From positions 1-16,266 of the forward strand of contig JADGJG010000578.1 of NCBI GenBank assembly GCA_027596195.1: a DNA stretch of 16,266 bases. The letters run 5' to 3'. A program made the translations under genes and the position numbers. The DNA comes from Podochytrium sp. JEL0797 (taxonomy: Eukaryota > Chytridiomycota > Chytridiomycetes > Chytridiales > Chytriomycetaceae). Positions 7,607 to 16,165 of this stretch are shown piece after piece. Numbering within the stretch: the first letter of the stretch is position 1; the number at the start of each line of letters is the position of its first letter. Under the pieces are notes generated by a model that saw only the letters and a program-made list of their open reading frames with translations, had not been told where the DNA came from and did no database searches.

Positions 7607-8547
7607 ATGGACTCCTCGATCCTCGCCCTGATCCAAAGCATTCAAACCCAACTGTCCGAGATGTCAACCCGCACCGATGCCCGCCTTTCCCACATCGAGA
7701 ATTCGTTCACTGAGTCACAGTCCCGCCTCGCATCCGCCAACTCGCTGGTCCTCGCCGACAACGCAAATCAACTCCAACAACTCCACAACAACAACCGCAA
7801 GTTCTACACGCGCTTGACCGACGTTCCCCGTGAGGTTTTGACCCTAATCCTGTCCTGGATCTCTCCCACCAAGTGTTTAAGTATCGAAGGGTCTCGTCTA
7901 GCTTCGATGCGCTCTTGATCACGAAGCACTTTGCCGTTGTCAATTTGAATCGCCTCCCAGTCCCACCGTGCTTTGAGGTTGACGAGGATGGAACTCATTC
8001 ATCTCGGATCTCGAACAAATTCTCTTCCTCGGACCGCCGTCATTCCAAGAGATCTTTGTCGAAACTCGAATGAAGGGAGTGAAAGAGATGTACTGGGGGT
8101 ATGGTCATGAAGAGCTGCAAACACGCTGGAACTACGAAAAACGAGGTCCCTCGATTCCAAATTCCTGCCGCAATCGGCTTGTGTTGTACTCTTACCGAGT
8201 TGGACTTGTCGTTTTGCAGACTGCGCGGATCCATCCCCGTCGAAATTGGGCTCCTGGAATTCCTCAAGGAACTCAACCTGTCCGATAATCTGCTTAGCGG
8301 GAGGATTCCGCTCGAAATCAGAGGCCTGGTGAAGCTGGTGTGGCTTGAACTGCAAGGGAATCGGCTCAGTGGGGAAATTCCTGCGGAGCTGGGGCGGCTG
8401 GCTAAATTGCGTGGACTATTTCTGTTTGCGAATAATCTCAGCGGAATACCACGGGAGGTGTTGCTTCTTGAGAATTTGGTGCAGTGTGCTGTGGAGGGCA
8501 ACAGGGGGTTGAGTTGCGATTTCGAATGGAGATTTTGGCGACATTAA
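7607..8547 (+). pseudogene. F-box/leucine-rich-repeat protein pseudogene (plus strand), copy 1
   Basis: A relative of the minus-strand locus at 2578-3594, pointing the other way. It opens at the ATG at 7607 with SSILALIQSIQTQLSEM, then an F-box-like segment RLTDVPREVLTLILSWI. One base is missing near 7871-7876 (CCCACCAAGTG against CCCACGCAGGTC in the paralogue). The reading continues FKYRRVSS...TKHFAVVNL in a second frame, shifts again near 7985-7992 to LEQILFLGPPSFQEIF, and again near 8138-8150 (four extra bases) to the repeat region. Four to five GxIP leucine-rich repeats follow (TELDLSFCRLRGSIPVEIG, ELNLSDNLLSGRIP and so on), then the cap GLSCDFEWRFWRH and TAA. AATAAA lies at 8558-8563. 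Three shifts without splice sites indicate a pseudogene, although the long LRR frame (8101-8547) remains open. Confidence 0.7.
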
Positions 8548-8877
8548 CGCGTTATCAAATAAAGAAGGACAGAAGTATTTCGAATTGATTTCCCTTCCAT
8601 TAATGAATGCCCCGCAAACGACTTACCGATTCTGAGGGTTTATCAAATTCGAATTGGTTTATTTCGGCTGCTTGAGGGTTTATCAAATTCGAATTGGTGT
8701 ATTTCGGCTGCTTGAGGTTCATTTTTCCAACATCTTTTTTCAAAAGCGCGCCTTTTTAAAAACTCTCTATTCCATCAACATTCCATGAGCAGATAAAGAT
8801 AAATAATAGGATATACAAGTTCAATTTATTCTAAAGTCTAAATCCAACACTGCATACGAGTCGCAACAAACAACAGC
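8548..8877. other. Intergenic between the LRR pseudogene and the membrane-protein tail, copy 1
   Basis: No gene seen in these 330 nt. It holds the LRR locus's polyadenylation signal, then, from 8610, the inverted repeat arm with its tandem 40-mer, and the reverse-strand polyadenylation signal of the membrane-protein remnant (TTTATT, 8825-8830). Confidence 0.6.
8634..8713. repeat. Tandem 40-bp duplication, copy 1
   Basis: Two 40-nt units (8634-8673 and 8674-8713), starting GAGGGTTTATC and ending GGCTGCTT. They differ at one position (GGTTTATTT versus GGTGTATTT) and near the right end. The left arm at 84-414 has only one unit. Confidence 0.93.
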
Positions 8878-8980
8878 TTACTGCTTCTCAGCAACAACCT
8901 CAGTCGACTCGTCAGTGGTGTCCTTGACAAAGGTCTTGGTGAAGAGGGCAAAGAAGACACACGAGATGGCACAGGGGATG
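8878..8980 (-). pseudogene. Truncated tail of the membrane-protein gene, copy 1
   Basis: On the minus strand the last 33 codons (from IPCAISC to AEKQ) and the stop codon (8878-8880) match the gene at 1-186 residue for residue. Upstream coding sequence is cut off at 8980, where the second tandem repeat begins, so this is a remnant and cannot make the protein. Confidence 0.9.
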
Positions 8981-9016
8981 TTGGATAACCAGTTGCGACA
9001 AAAAATGAAAAATTAG
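8981..9016 (+). pseudogene. Remnant of the glycosyltransferase 3' end
   Basis: The final 11 codons (LDNQLRQKMKN) and the TAG of the GT31 gene, without the rest of the gene. It marks the left edge of copy 2. Confidence 0.92.
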
Positions 9017-9222
9017 ATATTTTAAAGACGATTTATCGGCATGAAGCTCTCGATTGCTTTTTGCAATATCTCCTTTCGATCTTCCATTCTCTCCATACCT
9101 ACTCGCGTTTTGAGGGCACAGTAGTTTTTCCTCAACCCATTTGTTGAGCAATTTGAATCGTGATTTCTGGGATGTCTGTCGAGTCGCGTTTGAATGGCTG
9201 ATGGTTGCGGGCAAGTTTCTTA
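9017..9222. other. Intergenic, copy 2 of 1675-1893
   Basis: No gene seen. Compared with copy 1 it has several substitutions, CCTCAACCC in place of CCTCCCC, and a shortened A/T/C-rich stretch where the F-box-like gene ends. Confidence 0.5.
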
Positions 9223-9747
9223 TTATATTAGTAATAACAAGCAAACAAATACACAACACACCAGCAACTCCAACCCACTAAATTCTCCACCACAACAAGC
9301 AATACGATGCCCCAATTCCTCCACAAACGCGCTAAACCCGGCTTCGCGAACTCCAATTTTCACAGGGGCCTCCAACACGCGCCGTCGCAGTGACAAAACA
9401 TCAAACTGTTTGGTCCGCAACAACTGATTGAATTGCATCGAAAGTGCGCGGAATCGCAACACTTGCGTCCGCGGAATCCACAACAGGATCCGCGTCACCA
9501 ACTCGCGCGGGAGGTCCGTGATTCGAGCGTGGAATTTGCGCAACGGGTTTTGCAGTAGTTGAAAGTGTCTGGTGGTCTGAAGATGGAAGATATCACAGTC
9601 GGAGGATAGTTTGGCGAGGGATGCGAAGGCTGCCGTGTCGGAAGTAACGAGTTGACGTTCAAGGGAGGCGAATCGTGCGTTCACTTGGATGGCAAATTCG
9701 TTTTGTTGAGCTTGAATGCTCTGCAGCAGTGAAATGATGGCGTCCAT
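9223..9747 (-). CDS. Short F-box-like protein, copy 2
   Basis: A 174-residue counterpart of the frame at 1894-2415, still open. It keeps the coiled-coil-like start and the DLPRELVTRILLWI F-box segment. Changes from copy 1 include Ala to Thr in QLVxSD, Thr to Ala in FHxRI, Glu to Asp and Ala to Val around the LSLRRR motif, Gly to Ser, Asp to His, and a rewritten C-terminal tail. Most nucleotide differences change an amino acid, unlike in CDH1. It could be a functional short adaptor under relaxed constraint, or a decaying fragment of the F-box/LRR family. Confidence 0.48.
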   Translation of the reverse strand: MDAIISLLQSIQAQQNEFAIQVNARFASLERQLVTSDTAAFASLAKLSSDCDIFHLQTTRHFQLLQNPLRKFHARITDLPRELVTRILLWIPRTQVLRFRALSMQFNQLLRTKQFDVLSLRRRVLEAPVKIGVREAGFSAFVEELGHRIACCGGEFSGLELLVCCVFVCLLLLI

Positions 9748-9909
9748 TTCGGGAGTGATAGCAGAAATGAATTTGATGAAGCGCAGTCATCGAATGACGA
9801 GTATCAACCCACATGCCCCCATGCCCCCCACCCCCCCCCAAATTTGAAACAAACTTTATCAGGCAGCGGTTATAATTATTTTTGTTTACTGAAAAACGAC
9901 ACGAATTTA

Positions 9910-10926
9910 TTATTGCCTCCAAAATCTCCAGTCGAAGTCGCAACTCAACCCGCCATAGTCATCAACACTGCACTCAATCAAATTCTCCAGAAGCAGCATT
10001 TCCAGTGGAATAGGACCAGAAAACGCATTGTTTTCGATATAGAGGGTGTCCAATTTCCTCAGGTTGCCCACAGTGGTTGGAATTGCGCCACTGAGTCCAT
10101 TCTCGGACAGATTGAGCAACCTCAACTCCACCAACTCTCCCAATTCTGGAGGAATCTCTCCAATGAGCCGATTCAGTTGCAGATTGAGCAGCTCCAGCTT
10201 CACCAGGCTGTAAGAAGTCCGATTTCGACAGGGATCCTCCCACTCAGTAGATTTTCCGAGAGGTTGAGTTCATTGAGGGATCCCAGAAGCCCAATCTGTA
10301 CAGGAATGGATCCTCGCAGTCCACACTCCGACAAATCCAACTCGGTCAGAGCAGAACACAATCCGATCGCAGCAGGAATTCGGAAATGAGGGACGTTGTC
10401 GGCTCTCCAGAGTGTTTCCCAATCTTCCTGACCATGCCACCAACACATCTGCGTCACTCCTTTCAATCGGGATCCGACAAAAACCTCCTGGAATGAAGGC
10501 GGTCCGAGGAAAAGAACTTGTTCGAGATACGACATGACATGAGCGTTCAACACCAAGAGTTCAGGTGACGGCGGGAAGCGACTCAGATTGATAACGGCAA
10601 AGTGCTTTGTAGTCAAGATGGCCAGACGAGACTCGCCGATACTTGAAGACCTGCGTGGGACAGGTCCACGACAGAATTTGAATCAAAACCTCGCGGGGAA
10701 CGTCGGACAACCGAGTATAGAATTCGAGGTGGGGGTTGTGGAGTTTTTGGAGTTGCTTTGCGTTGTTGGCGAGGACCAGCGAGTTGACAGCCATCGAGTG
10801 GCTCGTGGAGTCGAGTGACTCAGTGAATGTTTTCTCCATGCAGGAAAGGCGGCCATCGGTGCCGGTAGCAAATTCATTCAGCTGCGTTTGGATGCTTTGG
10901 AGAAGGGTGGGGACCGAGGACTTCAT
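9910..10926 (-). pseudogene. F-box/LRR pseudogene (minus strand), copy 2
   Basis: I find no difference from 2578-3594, including both frameshifts (the 8-nt loss in the F-box-to-spacer region and the shift inside the leucine-rich repeats). Identical lesions show that the breakage was present before duplication or was copied across by gene conversion. Confidence 0.7.
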
Positions 10927-11142
10927 CGGTTAGTGGTGGTGCGCAGTTTGCGAAGGGTTTCGATGCTTTTGGGCGAGTTTTCAAAAACAAACAAATGGCG
11001 AGTGCAAAGCAACTGTTGTTCCGGGATTCGTTTTCTAATTTCCCGTATATGTAACGAATGAGTTGCGTTGACATGCAGTGAAGCAATTAACGCGTTTTGT
11101 CGAAATCCAAAACGCGCACCCGAAACAAAAAAACAAAAAAAA
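10927..11142 (+). promoter_or_regulatory. Divergent intergenic promoter with paired ACGCG sites, copy 2
   Basis: Identical to 3595-3810. ACGCGT lies at 11090-11095 and the inverted CGCGTTTTG/CAAAACGCG pair at 11091-11099 and 11108-11116, so both CDH1 copies keep the same upstream sites. Confidence 0.45.
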
Positions 11143-13684
11143 ATGGACCCGTTCTACGCGCGCCACGTTGAGCGTTTCGTTGAGAAAAGCAAACGAAGGC
11201 GAAAGAGAGAGGCCGAGCATGCCGCAAGGAAGTCGATGAAGGATTCAGCCTCAGTGAAGCAGGGCGAAACAGACAAACCAATCGAAGGAAGCACAACCCA
11301 CGAGGACAAAGAGGTAGTCGATCCATCCCACGCTGCATGCAGATCACCTGTTGACAAGAGGCCCAAGTGGGGCGAGCGGTGAGTGTGATTTGTTTTTATT
11401 TTATTTTTATTTTATTTAATTTCTTTATAAGCGCCATCGCTGTCTCCACTTCCGCCTCTCGCCTCGCCTTTTCTCTCGCGACAGAGCCCAGACTCACACA
11501 AGCGCCCCTGCCCACCAAAGACTCGCAAACTGACTTTGAGCACTCTCTCTACTTGCACACGCTCCACTCTGAAGCGCTGGGGGCCGCTGCCTCGCTTTTG
11601 CTGCACGGCACCACGCCCACGAAGGCAAGCGCGCACTTGTTTTCTCTGCCGACGACGCCCGCGTCGAAACACGGCTCGCGCATCCAGTCCTTCAACGCAC
11701 TTTCTGTTTCAAACGAATTATTCCCAAACACCATTTCGACTGATTTGTGTCTTGTTTCGCCGTCGAGACGCGTTTCCATTTCGAATACGACGCCGCGGGC
11801 GAGGGTCACTCCTGTCAAGTCAAAGAATGAGTCGCTGTTGCAGTTTGCACAGTCGCCGTCGAGGCGCGTCTTGTTTCCTAATGCTGCCACGCCAAGGGCG
11901 AGTGCGGCTTCGAATTTGAATCCGAGTGCGAGTGCGAGTGCCATGAGCCCAAGCCCCTCTGCAACAGGCTCCCGCCCAACCTCAACCCCCTACATCTCCC
12001 ACCTCCCCACAAACACCAACCCCACCACCATCACCCACTCACCCTCCACTATCATTCCCCCATACACACCCCCACACCCCAACCCATCCACAACAAACTA
12101 TACCCAATACATCGAATCAACCCTCCACCTCAACCCCTTCCCTTTCACCACCCACCTCCTCGCCCTTGCTGCCCGCTCGCGTCCGAGGTCGATTGCGAAA
12201 TCGCCGTACAAGGTGCTCGATGCGCCGGAATTGCAGGACGATTTTTATTTGAATTTGGTGGATTGGTCGAGTTTGAATTGCTTGGGGGTCGGGTTGGGGA
12301 GTTGTGTGTATTTGTGGGATGCATCCAGTTCGAGGGTGACCAAGTTGTGTGATTTGAGTGTTCCTGGTATGGTTGCGGGACAGACTCCCCAGGGGGATAC
12401 GGTCACTTCGGTTTCTTGGAATCCAACGGTATGTGCGAGTGAAGCGAGCAAGCGCGCAACGGGGCGTTTCGACGCCCAGCGTCGATGGCAGAGAGTGAGC
12501 GAAGCGAACAAGGAATGCAGAGGCAAAGAGCGAGCAGGCGGCAAGCGCGCCACGTCGATGGCAGAGAGTGAATTAACGAGGGAGCGAAGCGAACGAGAAA
12601 GGCCGAGGCAAAGAGCGGTGCGGCGCGACGCGACGCGTAGCGTCGAAATGTCTGTCGAATGTCGGGAGTGAGCGAAGCGAACAAGAAAAGTCGAAGCGAA
12701 AAGCGAGCACGCAGTAAGCGCGTGCGTGCAAATTACGTGCCAACGCACAAATGCCAACCCACACACACACACACACACGCGCTCAACAATTCATTCTTCA
12801 AATCAAAAACAGGGCACCCTCATCGCCATCGGCACCAACAAAGGCCTTCTCCAAATCTACGACGCCCCCACCTCCACCCACCTCCACACACTCTCCGGCC
12901 ACGAATCGCGCATCGGATCCCTCGCTTGGACCTCCCCAACCCAACTTACCACGGGCTCTCGCGACCGCTACATCTGTCTCCGCGATCTCAACGCCGGTGG
13001 ATCTCACACAACAGGAATCACGGACCGACTTCAAGCTCATCGACAAGAAGTCTGCGGGTTAAAATGGGCGCAACATCCCACACCGGACAAATACCTCGCC
13101 TCCGGCGGAAACGACAACAAACTCCTCCTCTGGGACCGCACCATGCTCCACACCCCTCTCCACACGTTCAAAGACCACCAAGCCGCGGTAAAAGCCATCG
13201 CGTGGAGCCCGCACCGCAACGGACTCTTGGCAAGTGGCGGAGGAACTGCGGACCAGCACATTCGGTTCTGGAACACGCGGGTCGGGGAGGCGTTGGGCGG
13301 GTTGAATACGCAGAGTCAGGTGTGTAATTTAGCGTGGAGTTTGGAAGCGGATGAGGTGGTTAGTACGCATGGGTTTAGTCAGAATCAGGTTGTTGTGTGG
13401 AAGGTTTCGAATGGGGTTGATGGGAAGGTGAGGAAGTTTTTGTTTGTTGTGTTTTTGAGCTAGGAATTCATTCTTTTTGCTCCCCGTTTTTACAGACCCC
13501 GCAGTTGAGTTCGCTGGCCACGTTGACAGGACACACGATGCGCGTGTTGTACCTCGCCGTGTCTCCCGACAATCAAAATATTGTAACGGGCGCTGGGGAC
13601 GAAACGCTACGTTTTTGGAGCGTGTTTGGAAAAAGCCAGCGCAAAGAAGTGACGGAGGTTGGGAATGAACTGATGGTGCGTTGA
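11143..13684 (+). CDS. CDH1: Cdh1/Fizzy-related WD40 activator of the anaphase-promoting complex, copy 2
   Basis: Exons 11143-11378, 11432-12428, 12813-13427 and 13496-13684 give 678 residues. It is identical to copy 1 over exons 1 and 2. Across exons 3 and 4 I count six nucleotide differences (12908, 13008, 13166, 13232, 13247, 13543), of which only 13008 changes a residue (Ala to Thr in GGSHxTGITD, a loop between blades). All splice sites, the WD40 signatures, the CDK-type sites and the atypical C-box position are kept. The pattern suggests both copies encode working protein. With identical promoters they would be expected to double the dose, provided the duplication is real and not an assembly effect. 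Confidence 0.92.
12429..12812 (+). repeat. Repeat-rich intron 2 of CDH1, copy 2
   Basis: Identical to 5097-5480, including every copy of the gagcgaagcgaac-type motif, both hairpins and the CA tract. Confidence 0.8.
12760..12778. repeat. (CA)n microsatellite, copy 2
   Basis: Same sequence and length as 5428-5446. Confidence 0.95.
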
Positions 13685-13921
13685 TTTTTTGGCTTTGTTT
13701 GTGAGTGATGGAAGGAGGGGGAGGGTGGGAGGCTTGGAAGAGCAGGGTTATCATTTTTAGCAGTTTTTTTTTGTTTTTTGTTTGCTGTGACGCTGCGACG
13801 AGGCCTTTTGTTTTCAGTATAATTTATAGATCGTTGAGTTGGTGGGTATATCATATTCGTGTTCGTTTTGTGGGTGGAAAAACAATCGAATTTATTTCTG
13901 CCGAAAACGCAAATTGATACC
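13685..13921. other. Intergenic between CDH1 and FAHD1, copy 2
   Basis: 237 nt with no gene seen. It has a G-rich patch and T runs as in copy 1, with two substitutions and one extra A. Confidence 0.5.
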
Positions 13922-14732
13922 ATGTCACTCCCGTCTCTCGCCTCGTTCCCACAGTGGGGCCGCAAGATTGTCGCCATTGGACGCAACTACGCGTGAGCAA
14001 CAACCACCTGTAACCTCAATTAAAAGCTTACTAATCCGTTCTCAGCGAACACGCCAAAGAACTCGGCAACGCCGTCCCCACGACCCCCTTCTTCTTCCTC
14101 AAACCCCCCTCCTCCTACACCACAACCCCACACATCGAAATCCCGCGCTCCACAACCGTCCACCACGAAATCGAACTCGCCGTTGTCATTTCCACAACCG
14201 CAAGAGACATTCCCGCTGCGGATGCGATGCGCCATGTGGCAGGGTACGCGCTTGCGATTGATTGCACTGCGAGGGATTTACAGGAGGAAGCGAAGCGGGC
14301 GGGGAGGCCGTGGTCGATGGCGAAGGGGTTTGATACGTTTACGCCGGTGGGGGAGTTGATTCCGAAGGGGATGGTGGAGGATCCGCATACGTTGGAGTTG
14401 TGGTTGAGTGTGAATGGGGTTGTTAAGCAGGTAACAACACGTGTGTGAGTTTGTGTGATTTGATTGCTAACCGAGGGGAAACACAGAACGGCCCAACAAG
14501 CGACATGATCTTCAACATCCCACACCTCATCTCCCACGTGTCTTCCATCATGACGCTGGAACGCGGCGACGTGATTCTCACGGGAACTCCGGCGGGGGTG
14601 GGACCTATGGTTCCCGGGGACGTGGTGACGTGTGGAGTGAGAAAGGCTGGGGCGGCGAATGATATTTTTAATATGGAGTTGAAGGTGGTGGAGCGACCTG
14701 GGGTTGGGGTGTATGGAAATGGGCGGTTTTGA
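13922..14732 (+). CDS. FAHD1: FAHD1-like acylpyruvase / oxaloacetate decarboxylase, copy 2
   Basis: Exons 13922-13992, 14046-14430 and 14487-14732 give 233 residues. All catalytic and metal-binding residues of copy 1 are kept (HxxE, ExE, the Asp in AIDCTARD, the Lys in [13 protein letters not shown]). Two residues differ, Ala to Thr in EDPHxLELW and Ser to Asn in AAxDIF, against about four silent changes. Intron 2 is 56 nt rather than 66; its last 20 nt are rewritten (CCGAGGGGAAACACAG against a C-rich version in copy 1) and its donor is GTAACA rather than GTGACA, but the splice frame is unchanged. Confidence 0.91.
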
Positions 14733-14929
14733 GGGGTTTGATTTTGTTTTTTTTGGTGGTGGTGGAGCAATGGTATGGAGGGTGGAGAGAAGAGAGGGCG
14801 TGCGGGCGGTCGCGTTTTGTGTGCGAAAAGCCGGTGTCTCACAAAACCGTTACAACTTTGGGTTGGGGGGGTTGACTTGGGCGTTTGCCGTGGAGAAAAG
14901 GTGTCCGCAAACTGCGCACCACCAAAGCG

Positions 14930-15835
14930 ATGGACTCCTCGATCCTCGCCCTGATCCAAAGCATTCAAACCCAACTGTCCGAGATGTCAACCCGCACCGA
15001 TGCCCGCCTTTCCCACATCGAGAATTCGTTCACTGAGTCACAGTCCCGCCTCGCATCCGCCAACTCGCTGGTCCTCGCCGACAACGCAAATCAACTCCAA
15101 CAACTCCACAACAACAACCGCAAGTTCTACACGCGCTTGACCGACGTTCCCCGTGAGGTTTTGACCCTAATCCTGTCCTGGATCTCTCCCACCAAGTGTT
15201 TAAGTATCGAAGGGTCTCGTCTAGCTTCGATGCGCTCTTGATCACGAAGCACTTTGCCGTTGTCAATTTGAATCGCCTCCCAGTCCCACCGTGCTTTGAG
15301 GTTGACGAGGATGGAACTCATTCATCTCGGATCTCGAACAAATTCTCTTCCTCGGACCGCCGTCATTCCAAGAGATCTTTGTCGAAACTCGAATGAAGGG
15401 AGTGAAAGAGATGTACTGGGGGTATGGTCATGAAGAGCTGCAAACACGCTGGAACTACGAAAAACGAGGTCCCTCGATTCCAAATTCCTGCCGCAATCGG
15501 CTTGTGTTGTACTCTTTCCGAGTTGGACTTGTCGTTTTGCAGACTGCGCGGATCCATCCCCGTCGAGATTGGGCTCCTGGAATCCCGCAAGGAACTCAAC
15601 CTGTCCGATAATCTGCTTAGCGATGTGGCTCGAACTGCAAGGGAATCGGCTCAGTGGGGAAATTCCTGCGGAGCTGGGGCGGCTGGCTAAATTGCGTGGA
15701 CTATTTCTGTTTGCGAATAATCTCAGCGGCGAAATACCACGGGAGGTGTTGCTTCTTGAGAATTTGGTGCAGTGTGCTGTGGAGGGCAACAGGGGGTTGA
15801 GTTGCGATTTCGAATGGAGATTTTGGCGACATTAA
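14930..15835 (+). pseudogene. F-box/LRR pseudogene (plus strand), copy 2, with an additional deletion
   Basis: Same three frameshifts as 7607-8547. In addition, 38 nt (net) are missing at about 15623, inside the second or third leucine-rich repeat, so the LRR frame that is open in copy 1 stops at 15690 here. The end of the gene continues in another frame to the cap GLSCDFEWRFWRH and TAA. In one repeat copy 2 retains the canonical SGEIPREV, where copy 1 has lost the Glu codon (SGIPREV), so each copy preserves some ancestral sequence. Confidence 0.72.
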
Positions 15836-16165
15836 CGCGTTATCAAATAAAGAAGGACAGAAGTATTTCGAATTGATTTCCCTTCCATTAATGAATGCCC
15901 CGCAAACGACTTACCGATTCTGAGGGTTTATCAAATTCGAATTGGTTTATTTCGGCTGCTTGAGGGTTTATCAAATTCGAATTGGTGTATTTCGGCTGCT
16001 TGAGGTTCATTTTTCCAACATCTTTTTTCAAAAGCGCGCCTTTTTAAAAACTCTCTATTCCATCAACATTCCATGAGCAGATAAAGATAAATAATAGGAT
16101 ATACAAGTTCAATTTATTCTAAAGTCTAAATCCAACACTGCATACGAGTCGCAACAAACAACAGC
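15836..16165. other. Intergenic, copy 2 of 8548-8877
   Basis: 330 nt with no gene seen and no difference from copy 1 noticed. It holds AATAAA for the LRR locus, the tandem 40-mer and the membrane-protein 3' flank. Confidence 0.6.
15922..16001. repeat. Tandem 40-bp duplication, copy 2
   Basis: Two units, 15922-15961 and 15962-16001, identical to those at 8634-8713. Confidence 0.93.

Larger units (their letters stand above)
1639..8980 (+). repeat. Large tandem repeat, copy 1 (about 7.34 kb)
   Basis: From TTGGATAACCAG at 1639 the sequence is repeated head to tail starting at 8981. The copy spacing is 7342 nt at the left edge, 7332-7333 through the middle, 7323 after FAHD1 intron 2 and 7288 at the right edge, reflecting small indels. 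Copy 1 starts inside the last exon of the glycosyltransferase and ends inside the inverted membrane-protein tail. It carries the F-box-like gene, F-box/LRR pseudogene, CDH1, FAHD1 and a second F-box/LRR pseudogene. Confidence 0.97.
8610..8980 (-). repeat. Inverted repeat arm, copy 1
   Basis: Reverse complement of 84-414 with a few substitutions and one extra 40-nt unit. Its outer edge at 8980 is also the edge of the large tandem repeat. Confidence 0.9.

Noticed and set aside
6782..7651. Minus-strand open frame of 289 codons
   Set aside because: Antisense of FAHD1 exons 2-3 and their flanks; the plus strand carries the catalytic motifs and proper introns. In copy 2 the frame is broken by the intron change.
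2578..8547. Composite-transposon reading of the region between the two LRR pseudogenes
   Set aside because: The flanking LRR loci are diverged coding genes, with no transposase, terminal inverted repeats or target-site duplication.
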